Assembly: GCA_020152595.1 (NCBI GenBank)
Contig: JAIGNY010001241.1
Span: 642,001-706,000 of the forward strand
Source: Chiridota heheva
Taxonomy: Eukaryota; Echinodermata; Holothuroidea; Apodida; Chiridotidae
Direction: 5' to 3'
DNA length: 64,000 bases
Under the pieces are notes generated by a model. That model saw nothing but the letters and a program-made list of their open reading frames with translations, was not told the DNA's origin and did no database searches. Each line of letters starts with the position of its first letter. The first letter of the stretch is position 1. The translations under genes were made by a program, and so were the position numbers. This document shows, one piece after another, positions 46,300-57,899 of the stretch.

Positions 46300-46425
46300 G
46301 TAAGATTTGTAGATTATTGTATGAAAATAATGGAACATACTTTTTTCTATTGTAATCATAGAAGACATAGTTGGAAGTTTTAAAATGATGAATATTGCAT
46401 TGTTGCTGATCAAAGTTTGTGGAGT

Positions 46426-46960
46426 TAAAGGATTAGCTCAGTAGTCAAGGAAGGCCATCTTATTTGAAAAAGGGACCTTAAAAGAAACAAAATGGTGAAG
46501 GAAGCATTCAAATATCTTATTTCATTAGGAGATATTTGAGGTTAAATTTCTGAACTATTTGGGAAAGAAATGACTGAAATCATACCCAGATTCCTTACAT
46601 CTGTATGTATTCTATCATATTTGTTCCTGTGATTTTGTGATTTAAAACCATTGGATATGTCAGGAAAGTAGTCATAACAGAATGTAGTAAGGAGTAATTG
46701 TAATTTGCCACCTCAAGAAAGTTTGAGGGAAAATAATTTAAATTGTAAGAAAGTTAGATAAATTTTCTTTAAAATAAATTGTTAAGAATTTAAGGATGAG
46801 AGCTTGTCAACTTATAGTAGATTTACTACACCAGTCATTTCTACATAGATAAGACAGCTTTAAACTTAAAATATCTTCTTAACGGAATAAGATGAAATAG
46901 TTTTTTAACCATTTTGTTTCTCTGTAAGTCCTCTTCCATATAAGATGGACATGCTTGACC
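46426..46960. mobile_element. Foldback element family F, copy 2
   Basis: Left end AAAGGATTAGCTCAGTAGTC with AAACAAAATGGTGAAGGAAG; right end ACCATTTTGTTTCTCTGTAA, GTCCTCTTCCATATAAGATG, CATGCTTGACCA, which is the left end inverted. The most complete uninterrupted copy. 46961-47405 is AT-rich intron. Confidence 0.78.
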
Positions 46961-47409
46961 AAGAAAAAAATTCAAATTGTGATGTATGAAAAGGAATTTG
47001 CTCGAAAACAAAGTATATGATTTTTTAGTTTTTTAATTTCTTAATTTCTTTGAATATGTTGAGAATTCTTGTCTTTTAAGTTTTAATTGAGGAGATGACT
47101 TAAATAAACAAGAAAGAAAAGAGAATTAACTACTCTATGAAAAAAAATATGGGAGATGATTACAAAAGCATTTTATTTACATGAAAAATGGAGAAATCTG
47201 CCACTGTATACATCACAAATACAAAAATTAAAAACCTTTTGAGTTGTCAATTTTGAAACAAGTGGCCTGCTGTTTTCTTAAGTTTTTAATGAATTTTGAA
47301 ACAATGGAATGGTTATTGCTTTCATTTATCCATATACCTCTACAAAGTTTGTTTAAAATATCTGCAACATGTCTTTCTCCCTCCTATCTTCACATTTCTA
47401 TGAAAATTT

Positions 47410-47976
47410 TAAGCAGCGAGTTTTTGATATAGATAGACAGAACTGGTTGAGTGATATTAAATCTAGAAGTTCTTTGCGTTGTTAGGCACAATTTAAAACA
47501 GAAAGTTATGCAGAGCCATACCTATTATTCAATAACGTTTTTAAGCTTAAAAAGTTGGTCTCCAAAATCAGATGTGCTTGCCTTGAAACTGAAGTCAACG
47601 AAGGCCGTTACTGTTATATAACCTATGAATAGAGGTTCTGTCAGGTTTGCAATTTAAAAGAAGTTGGAGATGAAAATCATTTTCTCCTAATTTGTCCATT
47701 TCTTTCTGAAATCTGCTGTAAATTTATCTCAAAATATTTCTTTCAATCCGCAACTAGAACAAAATGTAATACTTTATTAGCAGCTAGTTCTAAATACTTA
47801 TTTTTGCAGTTATCACACTTTAGTTTACATGCAATGGAAGCAAGACGTTTGTTTCTCTCTCTTTGATTATTGTTTGTTGTAAGAACCTCAATCATGTACC
47901 ATTTAATTTATCATTTATGTTTGTGACAAAGGCCAGATGGCCTAGAGCACTGTAATAAATTGTATTGTATTGTATT
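47410..47976 (+). mobile_element. LINE C-terminus and tail, third family
   Basis: Disrupted frame with DRQNWLSDIKSRSSLR, then CQVCNLKEVGDENHFLLICP, a Cys-Cys-His-Cys end motif, then GGCCAGATGGCCTAGAGCAC and an (ATTGT)n tail. Truncated, with in-frame stops. Confidence 0.75.
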
Positions 47977-47987
47977 TAATCATTAGA

Positions 47988-48049
47988 GATAGGTTTGGTT
48001 TGTTGATGTTTGTCACGGTGCCGTTATACATCAACAAACCAAACCTATC
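47988..48049. other. Perfect 22-bp hairpin with LINE-tail loop
   Basis: Arms 47988-48009 and 48028-48049 are exact inverted complements, and the 18-base loop reads TTGTCACGGTGCCGTTAT. Arm and loop sequence come from the LINE tail of the 105-bp satellite type (GTGCCGTTA-ACATCAACAAACC). Confidence 0.9.
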
Positions 48050-48128
48050 ATTGATCAGTGTAACATTGTGATCTGAGTGTTGATGTATTTTTTACCAAGC
48101 TCTCATCAGCTCCACATTTGTCTTACAG

Positions 48129-48212
48129 GGGATATGAGGATCTATCACCCGATCACCAATCATCTTCGTTTATGCTGAAGCTTCTGTACAACCTTGCTGT
48201 AGATACATACAG
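48129..48212 (+). CDS. WDFY3: WDFY3 exon w10 (84 bp)
   Basis: Acceptor TGTCTTACAG, donor GTTAGT at 48213. It encodes SFMLKLLYNLAVDTY, the LFIYLYKVATDSF helix of WDFY3. Phase agrees with both neighbours (one base in, two bases out). It lies 80 bases downstream of a perfect LINE-tail hairpin. Confidence 0.92.
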
Positions 48213-48610
48213 GTTAGTTTACTCAGGAGCGTTATTGTTCTATGTACTGTAAGGCCCCATCAAAAACAAAATTATTAGCTTATCACCCTCACGAATACAT
48301 ATGGAGAGAATCCCAGATGGATTTTTTTGGATAAATACCATATTTTTCTCTCATTCAACGTCCATACTTTTCTTTCTTTCTACTTTGGATAAAAGTGATA
48401 CATAGTTTTCAATATTTGTTACCCCTGGTTGGTTAACCTTGACCCCTGCAAATCGCTATAATGAATTGGCTTGCGGAAAAAAAAAATCTCTCTTTGTCAT
48501 CACTTTTATGACTGGATTAGGGTGATAGCTAATAATTGTTTTTATGGAGCCTAATGTAGAAATTGTAGATTTCAATTTATTTAGGAACAAGTCTGTCCTA
48601 TGCCCCTTGT
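48213..48610. other. Intron without recognisable features
   Basis: AT-rich intronic sequence following the w10 donor; nothing was recognised. Confidence 0.5.
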
Positions 48611-48624
48611 GGCTTTATGGAGAT

Positions 48625-48900
48625 AGTGCGACGACGAGTGAACACACAATTACAATGATGGGGTCGACGCCTGCGTATACGGTTATGATAGTAACAATGC
48701 TATCACGAAATGCTTAATATGACCCAGACGAAAACACAGGTACGACATACGGACAGACATAACATCGACAACCAAGTCAATGTCCACGGCCTCTGATAAC
48801 CACTTGTGGTGCACTGGCGTGTCTACCCAACCCAGGCTTGAAGCCAGGGCCTCGTGGTCTGTAGACATGTATGATAACCGCTACACCACAGTAGGTAGAC
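48625..48900 (-). mobile_element. tRNA-derived SINE, second subfamily
   Basis: Minus strand begins CTACTGTGGTGTAGCGGTTA, an A-box region, with a B-box-like GGCTTCAAGCCTGGG, then CACAAGTGGTTATCAGAGGC, which matches the body of the SINE at 5453-5628. It differs after that block, so it is a related subfamily. 48901-49423 is plain intron. Confidence 0.8.
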
Positions 48901-49532
48901 AAGGAGATAGTGTAGATACGTACAGTTTTTAGGTTATTAGTAAGTCTATTTATCAACACGCTATTTAATTTGAGGAGTTGAGTATACTTTCACACTTCAT
49001 AAATCTTTTGTCAAAAGTGTAGATTGTCAGGCATATTTGGAATTAGGTGATCCAATATGGGAAAAATTGATGAAGTAGGCTTAACAATTTCTTTCTTTGA
49101 GGTAAGTTATATGAAATGTGTCTGTTTCATCAACATATTTGTTGCTCTGTGAAAGTGTGTTTTAATTCAAGTTTTGTAGATTTGTATTGTTCGTTTATAT
49201 TATAACTTTTGAAAATATATCTTCTTTAATTAATTTAACCTGAGCATACATGAGTTTTTTTTTGGAAATTTGATGAAAAGTGTTTTTTTTTTTAAATAAA
49301 AATTATGAAGATTTTTGTAATTGTGTATTACATATTGAAGCAAAAGCTTGTGTCAAAGACAATTAAAATATAATTATGATAGTGATTTTTGCATGTAAAG
49401 TCAAGTGTCCTCTTAATGCTTCCTTAAAGGATTAGATCATTGGTCAAGCATGTCCATCTTATATAAAAGAGGACTTAAAAAAAAAAAAAAAAAAAATGGT
49501 GCAGAAAGCATTCAAAAATCTTATTTCATTAA

Positions 49533-50602
49533 CCCTTACTCTACCACGCGGCGATACTACCGCCGATTTCAAACCACCTTTTTCTAAAAATAAAATCGGG
49601 ACTTTACCACAGTCCTATACGAGTAATCTTGGTATCATTTTAAAGTACTCGGATATTTCTTTCACAAAATGAAACTTTTTTATAGGGGTCATATTACATA
49701 ATTTTAAGAAAAAGTAGATCGAAAAGGGGTAAAACTCAATAATTGCTAAAAAAAATTCAATTTTTTTCTTTTTTTCTTTTACATCTTACGATAATTTCAA
49801 GATCACATTTTTGCTTCAAAATCAAACACGCAAGTCCTAAGACATGATAGTATTGGTTTCTGGTATAATTTTTATAATCCCTACGTCCAATCTTTTGTTC
49901 TGGAGAAATTTCTTCAAAATTTCATGAATTTCTGCCATTTTTGACCAGTTTTATTCAAAAAATTGTGTAACCCAAACCTTACATCACGCATGCTTTGTTG
50001 AACCGCCGTTCGAAAGCGCTTGAAATTTCCTTTCATTTGAAATATAAATAAAGGCATACCCCCCTCTATTTAGACCCTATCCTATAAAAACAAAATTACA
50101 GCTCTCCAATTTGAGCGACCACGTGGGCGCAGAGGAAATGTCAGCGACTAGCGTCACGAGCACCCGGGTTCGAGTCTCGCCGTGACCACTGCATAATTAT
50201 TTTTCTACTGCAGCTTTCAGGGACGTTTGACTTTTATCATTTTGATGTGTTTTCATCTTTCCTTTCTTTCTAAAAATTATAGATTAGTATCATTGGAAAG
50301 GAAATTTCAAAAACAATCTAAATATGTAACACAAATCTGTGTTTTCAATACTGACAAGAAGTTATACTTCTGCAAAGATTGACCATTTGTTGACCAAATT
50401 TAGCCAAAAATTGCTTAATTTGCATAATTTTGTCCAAAATTTCCTAAATTGGTTTTAATTACTCAAAAGATAAATATCTTAGCATCTATTCCAACCAAAC
50501 TTGTAACGAAAGAAAATGAAAGGAAAGTTGTCAAAAAAGCATATGAAAAAAAAAGTTACGAAAATTGGGGTCGCCATTTTTAAAGCCCTGGTAGAGTAAG
50601 GG
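49533..50602. mobile_element. 1,070-bp piggyBac-like non-autonomous element
   Basis: TTAA target duplications at 49529-49532 and 50603-50606. Ends CCCTTACTCTACCACGCGG and TGGTAGAGTAAGGG are inverted and match the two 102-bp MITEs. The interior holds no open transposase frame. A tRNA-like segment with a B box lies at about 50103-50190. Confidence 0.85.
50103..50190 (+). other. tRNA-like segment inside the piggyBac-like element
   Basis: A-box-like GTGGGCGCAGAGG and a good B box GGGTTCGAGTCTC spaced as in a tRNA. The acceptor-stem arms do not pair convincingly and no anticodon stem could be assigned, so it is more likely a SINE head or tRNA pseudogene than a functional tRNA. Confidence 0.55.
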
Positions 50603-50789
50603 TTAAGGAGGTATAGAAGTTTAAAGTTTGGTATCATTTGTGTAGAAATGATTGAAATCAGACTAGTTGTGATGTCATAGCCTCAGATTGGTCAAATGTT
50701 TTATGTATTTTATCATATTTTGTCCTGCGATTCTGTGGCTTAAATTCCATGAGATATGTCAAAAAAGTAAAAAAATTGAATCTATGAAG

Positions 50790-51830
50790 TAGAGCTGTGA
50801 ACGTTTAGGGATTTTCTTAAACGTGTACACGCCCAAAAAGCGAGCGTGTATCGTATACACGTGTTTAGTACCGTAATTTTCGGAAATACAACAAAATTGC
50901 TCCTAAACTACGAGGCGAAGTAAAAAAAATCGCGCAACCAGTGTGGCAAAATTATTGACTCCATTGCTTAAATAGACGCTGAGTTTTGCTTTAGAAATCT
51001 TAAAAAGTTGTTTCTACAGTATAAATCATCATTTTTATGGAAAATATGCATGGAGATTCAGTTTAGAAAAACAGATAACTTCCTTTCAATGTCATTTAAA
51101 CTCAACATCGCTTAACTTTTTTGTCCTATTCGCTACGGCTTTCAAAGTTCTTCTGTGAAAATCTTGCCCACTACAGCCTATGATATACCTCGCCGTAAAA
51201 CATTTTAAAACTACTCCACCGCCACCAGGAAGTTCTGAAATATCAGTCCTTTCGAAAATATGGCCGCCATCTTTGCGACGCATGCAGAATTTTAGCTTTG
51301 ATGAAACCTTTTTCTGTTTGTTTATTATGCAATATTTTTTCTTTCTTGCAAAATTTATTTGACTGATCAGGTAATATTTACATGTAAATGTACTGATTGT
51401 CATGATTCAAGTATTTTTCAAGTGTTTTTTGGTCGATTTAACAGCTTGTAAAACGGGCCTTGATTGCGTGGGATTTAAAGCCTTAAGTTATGGCCTAATG
51501 TTAGGCCTATTGTTAGTTTCACTGTTTACTGCTGCACATTCGTTTTGCATTTTACAATTTAGATTACTCAGATTTCGACGAAATTAAAGTGCATAATATT
51601 CCCATTCATTGGTGATTACTGCGCATTTGTGATTCGCACATTTAAAAAGGATTATCATTAATTGGAATTTTGTCAGCCGAATGTGTGTGTGATTTGAATC
51701 ATGAATGAACATATTGATTTTCAACGGCAAGACATGACTATGAAAACGATTACTCGCAATGAAGTATTTAGTAAACGTTTACAAGATTTGCGAGCGTGTA
51801 GCGTGTACACGCTAAACGGTCACAGCTCTA
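50790..51830. mobile_element. 1,041-bp hAT-like non-autonomous element
   Basis: Exact 8-bp target duplication CTATGAAG at 50782-50789 and 51831-51838. Ends TAGAGCTGTGAACGTTTAG and its near-complement CTAAACGGTCACAGCTCTA. Subterminal GTGTACACG palindromes and GCGAGCGTGTA motifs are inverted at both sides, as for hAT transposase-binding sites. No transposase frame. Confidence 0.93.
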
Positions 51831-52252
51831 CTATGAAGGGTATTTATAATATACCACTTGAAGAAAGTTTGAGGATAAATATTTTAAATAGTGAACAAAT
51901 TAAATAAACTTTCTTTAAAATACATAAAGACCTTTGAGGAATCTGCGGTTGTGACATCACATCTAGTCTGATATCAGTCGTTTCTACAGAAATGATACCA
52001 AATTTTAAACCTAAATTTCTCCTTATCGGAAAAATATTTTTGAATGCTTTCTTCACCATTTTGTTTCTTTTGAAGTCCTCTTTTAAAAAAAGAGAACATG
52101 CTTGACCACTGAATTAATCCTTTAAAGGAATAAGATTTTTGAATGCTTTCGTCACCATTTTGTTTCTTTTGAAGTCCTCTTTCAAAAAAGATGGACATGC
52201 TTGACCACTGAACTATTCCTTTAAATATTCACCTTTTTTTTAATTCTTGTAG

Positions 52253-52520
52253 GGAGAAACCAACTATCTGCCACTCTAATGCATCTTCATCATTACCATC
52301 GCCAACGCCTTCTCCATCTACCAACCCCTCCTCCCTCTCTTCTGAAGTTGCATCTCCAAGACCTTCCGTAGCCTCCCCGAGGGGGTCATTGGTTCTTAAC
52401 TCCCCCATGAGGCAGCATGCGTGGCTGCTCCGGGATACCCAAATGGTGGTTCACCCTGGCGCCATATTGTGCATGGTTGACCTGATATCGTCGATCTCTG
52501 TGAAGAATATGCAAGAAAAG
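52253..52520 (+). CDS. WDFY3: WDFY3 exon w11, Ser/Pro linker plus solenoid helix
   Basis: Acceptor TTCTTGTAG, donor GTGGGT at 52521, 268 bp. The first two thirds encode a low-complexity Ser/Pro-rich linker (SSSLPSPTPSPSTNPSS), and the end encodes VVHPGAILCMVDLISS, matching the conserved IIHPGAMLAMLDLLAS of WDFY3. The acceptor is only about 25 bases downstream of a foldback-transposon end, so part of the polypyrimidine region may be transposon-neighbouring sequence. Confidence 0.95.
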
Positions 52521-53579
52521 GTGGGTTGAAATTTAAAGGTGTATGGACAGCTATATATTTTTTATTTAGGGGATAAATGTGAGGGCGGCTAGTCTCAAAA
52601 GGCATTTGAGACCAAGGATGGCATCATCGCAGGGTTTGAGCGGACCGAGGCGATAGCCAAGTTTTGCTGGCCCCTACCTACAATGGCGTCACCCGCGATC
52701 TCAAATGCCATTTAAGACCAGCCACCCTCGCTTTTATCCCCATTCATAAATATTTAATTTTTGGGTAAAAATATATAAAAAGGGTAATTTATTTTGATCA
52801 CTTTTCATATTCTCCTAACACTCATTGTGACTTCATTTACTTGAAAGTTTTCTTCATTTTTTGTTGTGACGACCAACTCGTAAACTGATCATCTGATCAC
52901 ACAATACCACTGATCACAGATGATTGAGCTTGATAAGAAACTTACTGAATTTAATTAAAGAAAAAAAACACATTTTTACTCTAAAACACCTTTTTCATAT
53001 TACTTCCGTACGAATGCAAGAAGCTGCTCGTTAATTTTCGAACAATAATAAAGAAATACATTAAAATTGGCAGGTCACAGGTTATAAAGATTTGACAGCA
53101 GGTATCAGATCAAGCAGTACTGCTAATAGCACTGCACTGACTCTTGAGCATTCAGAACAAGGTCGAAAACAAGGTCTTGGAAAATTATCAAGAGGTAAAT
53201 TAGGGACAAGGGTAAGATGATGAATGTAGATTTAACTAAGGCATCTTTTGAAACAATTTAGACAGTTTGGGAACATCGGGTTTAGGCTTAGTTGGGCTAG
53301 TTGGCTGCTCGTCTGTTTTGTAGGCATTCTCAAGTCGTAGGCAAAATAATGTACGTGCGTACATACACAGACACGGCGGACTGTAAATCCAAAGCCTAGT
53401 GGTGTTACTATTAATACATCTACTGTTTAAATCAGGTATTTTGAACAGTGTCAGCACCGACACTTGACTTTGCAAGGCTCTCAGATTTCTGTTCTGGTCA
53501 GTAGAGGAATGAGTGGCAAATTTGCACAATTCTTATTTTGTAAATTAGAACTTGTTCGGTTGCTGTGATTGTTCTTAAA
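52521..53579. other. Intron without coding features
   Basis: Two GAG-CATTTGAGACCA / CAAATGCCATTTAAGACCA blocks (about 52580-52740) are inverted with respect to each other and resemble MITE ends. The remainder shows no feature. Confidence 0.45.
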
Positions 53580-53584
53580 TCAAA

Positions 53585-53968
53585 TTTGAGTTGTTGATTG
53601 AGAGTCGTGAATGTTGTGGCTTGAATGTTGTGGCTTGAATGTTGTGGCTTGAATGTTGTGGCTTGAATGTTGTGGCTTGAATGTTGTGGCTTGAATGTTG
53701 TGGCTTGAATGTTGTGGCTTGAATGTTGTGGCAGAATGTTGTGGCTTGAATGTTGTGGCTTGAATGTTGTGGCTTGAATGTTGTGGCTTGAATGTTGTGG
53801 CTTGAATGTTGTGGCTTGAATGTTGTGGCTTGAATGTTGTGGCTTGAATGTTGTGGCTTGAATGTTGTGGCTTGAATGTTGTGACTTGAATGTTGTGGCT
53901 TGAATGTTGTGGCTTGAATGTTGTGGCTTGAATGTTGTGGCTTGAATGTTGTGGCTTGAATGTTGTTG
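53585..53968. repeat. 14-bp minisatellite (TTGAATGTTGTGGC), about 27 units
   Basis: Near-perfect 14-bp units, one unit shortened (about 53730) and one with GACTTG. Because 14 is not a multiple of three, three units make 42 bp and an open frame on the minus strand passes through all frames. No gene features. Confidence 0.96.
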
Positions 53969-55251
53969 GTTTATTTTTCACATAAGGCTTACGCCCTAGG
54001 CCTACATATTTGTTGATATTTCTTTGCATCCTTGGATTCAGTTTTCATTACAATGCTAATGTATATTCCAAGGGGCACATATGCACTGCCGTATGTACTA
54101 GTCAGTCTAGTCTCGAATGTATTGGAGACCATCGATTTTCCAAACAAAAGTATTTACGAATTAGACTAGGGGATAGATGTGAATGCAGCCAGTATCATTT
54201 TGTGCCATTTTAGACCTAGGATGATGTACATTTATTATGCTCAATAAGTGTGTTAATATATGGAAAGTGTTGATCATCATTTCCCTAACGTACGTCTCGA
54301 ATGTCTCGAATGTATTCGAGGCCACCTATTAGCCAATCAGAAAGCTAGAAACTTAATGAACTATTTATGAATTTAGTTAAGATTATTTAAAGATTCGTGG
54401 ATGACAGATTTCCCTTCCACCCTTTTGCAGTGGTATAACAGACAGTCAGGTGGGAGTGGGGGTCCATATTCCCAAAGTTGAGGGACAAGTTGGAAAGTTA
54501 TACATTCTTTTACATTCATGCACATCTTTCATATTTTAAAGAAAGGAGAAAATGGAAAGTGAAGGGGGGGGGGAAGAAAATGGGAAAGGGGGGGGGGAGG
54601 GGTGGGCGTGCTTCCATATTCCCCAGGTAAAGGGACAAAGCTGTACATCCTTGTATGTGTATGCACATCTTTCATATTTGAAACATTGGGGGCGGGGAGT
54701 CCTTATTCCTAAGGTTATGGGACAAGAGGGAAAGTTGTACATCCGTGAACATTTATGCACATATTTAAAATTTGACAAAGGAGAAATATGAAGAATGGAG
54801 TAGTAGAATAACACACGACATGCATTTGTAACTGCACAATGAAATTAGGGGTGTATCCCTTACGTCCAATCACATTGCAGGCGGAAAAGTTTGATGCGCA
54901 TGAAATACAATATTATTGAAAATCGTTCGTTTTATTGTCAAAAAAGTTATGTCATGTTTTCGTTTAGTGGGTAACAGTCTTTATACATAGAAATGTAGGG
55001 AGTTAAATGTCTTCAAAAATGGAGACCATTTCAAATAAATATTAATTTGAGGAGATGTAGAATTTATGTTCCAAGAGGTTGTGATATCATTTCTCGTGAA
55101 ATATAAAATTACTTCCAGCCGTTTTATTCATTTTGCAAATACAAAGAAATGGTACATCAATTAGGCAACACTTCATATTACATCTTTCATAGAGTGTAGC
55201 AAAGTGTTGTGCCCTTTTTGTCTGAAAATCTGTACTTTTTCTCCATTTTAG
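53969..55251. other. Intron with short tandem duplications
   Basis: Three diverged copies of a block of 100-150 bases containing GGGACAA-TTGTACAT and TTTATGCACATCTTTCATAT (about 54460-54780), with G-runs at 54565-54600. No splice-bounded conserved frame. Confidence 0.5.
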
Positions 55252-55466
55252 ATGGCAGTTGCCCTCCAGATGCATATTCTGGAAGTGATCTACAATCTTC
55301 TGAATTTGGAGAGAAACCAGCAGGTGTTGTGTGAGGTTGGGTTGCCCCAACGTTTATTGGAGATTGCATCGTATCCACTAGCCAATGAGGACCATATACT
55401 TCACTGCACGCTACAGCACATGGTAGAAAAGCTTGCAACACAGGCTTTTGAGCCCAAAGAATTGAG
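55252..55466 (+). CDS. WDFY3: WDFY3 exon w12
   Basis: Acceptor CTCCATTTTAG, donor GTGATT at 55467, 215 bp, starts in phase 0. It encodes ERNQQVLCEVGLPQRLLE and an HCTLQHMVEKLATQAFEP segment; WDFY3 has ERNQQVMCEAGL and FERLASQALEP here. Conserved with no stop or gap. Confidence 0.97.
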
Positions 55467-55555
55467 GTGATTTGATCATTTTGGGTACATTTTTCATGAA
55501 GTGGTTTCATTATAAGCAATAAATATTCATATCACTAAATAAAGGTCTGATGACC

Positions 55556-55775
55556 TATAGAGCGATTTCATCATGTGACTCTAACTCAACTGGATTCCAT
55601 TTTGCAGGGCAGCAGCTTTGTTGTTTGTTCACGCATCTTCACACAGCTCAGTCACATCACACGTACAACAAACATACTACATGCTAACCTACCACTACCA
55701 GTTAAGCACATTTTACTCACTGCAATTTTTTGTTCAAGTTAAAGTCACGTGATGAAATCCCTTCTATTGAGCTGT
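55556..55775. mobile_element. Dispersed MITE-like repeat, copy 2
   Basis: Ends GCGATTTCATCATGTGACT and GTCACGTGATGAAATCCC are inverted. The interior (CATTTTGCAGGGCAGC, CACACGTACAACAAACATAC) matches 2884-3070. Confidence 0.75.
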
Positions 55776-56479
55776 GTTCATTTGATGACATCACAGAGGT
55801 TGCCTGAGTTATACAATTTTGAAACTTGCAATGATTTTAATGTTCTTTCACATATGTAAAAACTGCAACATGTCACAAGACTTTTAGGGCCATAAACAGT
55901 TTTCCTTTGCACTGGGATAATGGACTGTTGAGCTCATTTATTAGGACGAGCTGATAACCGAGTCTGCAGTGAGCTCAATTTCCATTAACTCCTACCAAAG
56001 GAATGCAAGGGAAAGCTGTAAGCCCATGCTCATGCACATTTTCCATACACAAAGTAAAGTATATACAATCAAAAAAGTTGATGCAATATTTTCTTTAAAA
56101 CTGAATATTTATACTGAAGTCATCGCATCTAATCTTCAAAAGTCTTCATTTTATTTTAATATACTTTGTTCTGACATGCATTGGATATGTGAGGAAAGTA
56201 ATGAAACATACTTTTTTTAAGTGTCCCTACTTTACTACCTAAAGAAATTTGAGAACGAAATTGAATTAGTAAAAAAGTTTTATTTTATTTAAACTGTATT
56301 TAACAGGTGTTGAGAAAGTGTGGATGAGGGCACTTACACTCTATAAATAGTAGACTTTCCCCACCAGTCATTTTTCACAAAAAGAGACTTTAAACTTGGA
56401 TAATTCTTTAATAGAATATATTTTTGAATTAATTTCCTTGCCATTTTTGTCAACATTCAATCATTTCCCATTTTTTTAG
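55776..56479. other. Intron with partial foldback family F sequence
   Basis: About 56000-56440 shows diverged family F blocks (CATGCATTGGATATGTGAGG, CCAGTCATTTTTCAC), also related to 44400-44600. Ends are not clear. Confidence 0.5.
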
Positions 56480-56964
56480 AGATTTTCTGAGGTTGGGTTC
56501 TCCACTGGACTGCAAATCAATCACAAAGAAAGAAATATTCCCTTCTATCAGCAACTGTATTTCAGATCCTGAAAACAGCGACGAGCCATGCCATTTGGTC
56601 GTTCCAGCTGTGAACGGACCTACAAATGAGAACAAAACTGATCAAATGAATACCCCTAATGAGGGACAACCGCTGAACATCAAGAAATCCATGTCAGCTC
56701 CCTCTGTGAGCAGTTTGGGGGCGGAAAATAAAACTGTGTCGCTCACAAGAGTCAAATGTTTGGTTTCCATGACAACACCCAGAGACACGAGGCTCTCCGA
56801 CGGCATAAGTCTGCCAGCCTTTGTGGAGTTCGACATGAGCATTGAAGGATATGGGTGCTTGTTCTTGCCAAGTATTGCGCCTCAAAATACAGGCTCTCAA
56901 ACAGCTGTAGCTGTCGGCATGGCAACTGGGAGCGTGTTGGAAACACATGGAGGCATTGGATCAG
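56480..56964 (+). CDS. WDFY3: WDFY3 exon w13, entry to the ConA-like domain
   Basis: Acceptor CATTTTTTTAG, donor GTGATA at 56965, 485 bp, the longest exon seen. It begins with DFLRLGSPLDCK, passes a variable Asn/Ser-rich linker, then reads LTRVKCLVSMTTPRDTRL and FVEFDMSIEGYGCLFLPS, both almost identical to WDFY3. It ends in GGIGSG before the donor, the start of the ConA/laminin-G-like fold. Some of the variable linker is the part least supported by conservation, but its frame is open throughout. Confidence 0.96.
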
Positions 56965-57225
56965 GTGATAATTTTTTTTTTTTGATGGAAGGGTGAACAA
57001 AACTGTCAAAAGGGTGTAAGGAATGGAAATAGTGAACCATTTCAGCCTTTGCCATTTTATGTGCACTTCATCTCGAATTACAATTTTAGCATTCAATTTC
57101 CAGTTCTGTTGCGTGAAATGCCACCTTTTGATAGAAAAACCACCAATCCTTAGTTTCAGAGAGAGTGACTGCTTTGTGATTCTGACAAGTTTTTTTGTTG
57201 TTGTCATAGTCAGTTTTAATCCAGT

Positions 57226-57515
57226 CTTCACACTAAGGTTCAATTTTTTTTTTTTTTTTTTTTTGGGGATTTTTTCCCTTTGTGTAATTTTTTTGGATGA
57301 TTTAAAAAAAAAAAGGGGGATTTCTTGTTGAGAAAAAAACACCTAAAAGGCCAAAAATAAGAAAAAAAGGCCAAAAATGACCAAAACTACCAATAAAAAG
57401 GCCATAAATACCCCTTACCCCATTTTTGTTTGGGAGGGTAGAAATTCCCCCTTTTAATTATTTTGGGAATTTGATAATATGTGCGAGAATTTGGCACCAT
57501 AATGTGAAAACTGCC
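57226..57515. mobile_element. MITE with AGTGTTCACA-type ends, copy 2
   Basis: TCTTCACACTAAGGTTCAAT start, poly-T/poly-A interior, GGGAATTTGATAATATGTGC block, and ATAATGTGAAAACTGCC end. Homologous to 33711-34001. The remainder of intron 56965-57899 is AT-rich. Confidence 0.65.
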
Positions 57516-57899
57516 CCAATCTAGTTAGGAGAAGATAATTACATCATTGCATATGTCAATAAATCATCAATTTTGACCAGCCATATAGGTCAAAAATTGT
57601 ATATGTTATTTTCTGAATTTAAAGTCTCAGAATTGTATGCTCGTTTTCAACGGAATTAAAGAGAAAATATTGTAGCTGTCCATATACCTTCAAAAACAGA
57701 TGTTAATGTAACAAGTGGAGTTGTACTTAAATCCACCTAAAGATACCAAAATAACTGATTGGGTTCCAGCAAGCATTATGCCAATGTAATGGCAAATTTG
57801 CTCTTTGGTTTCATTGGTGTCATGAAAATCCTATTTTTGTTCAGAGAATTATGAGAGATTTTTGGAATTGTTAAGCATATTCATTAAATTTCTATACAG

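Larger units (their letters stand above)
49424..52116. mobile_element. Foldback element family F, copy 3, with two nested transposons
   Basis: Left arm runs from AAAGGATTAGATCATTGGTC at 49427; right arm ends GACCACTGAATTAATCCTTT at about 52114. The arms are inverted over about 300 bases once the insertions are removed (left arm in two parts, 49427-49528 and 50607-50720; right arm 51925-52115). The left arm holds the piggyBac-like MITE 49533-50602 and the middle holds the hAT-like MITE 50790-51830. A partial extra copy of the right end follows at 52125-52226. Confidence 0.8.

Noticed and set aside
50103-50190. Functional tRNA gene
   Set aside because: The B box is good, but acceptor-stem arms do not pair well and no anticodon arm could be assigned.
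53580-54029. Gln/Ser/His repeat protein on the minus strand
   Set aside because: The 14-bp satellite is read in three frames in turn; no gene features.
54552-54600. G-quadruplex regulatory element
   Set aside because: G-runs here and at 31200-31221 could fold, but nothing ties them to a promoter or splice site.
56752-57342. Minus-strand 196-codon frame overlapping exon w13
   Set aside because: It is the antisense shadow of a conserved coding exon running on into a homopolymer-rich MITE.
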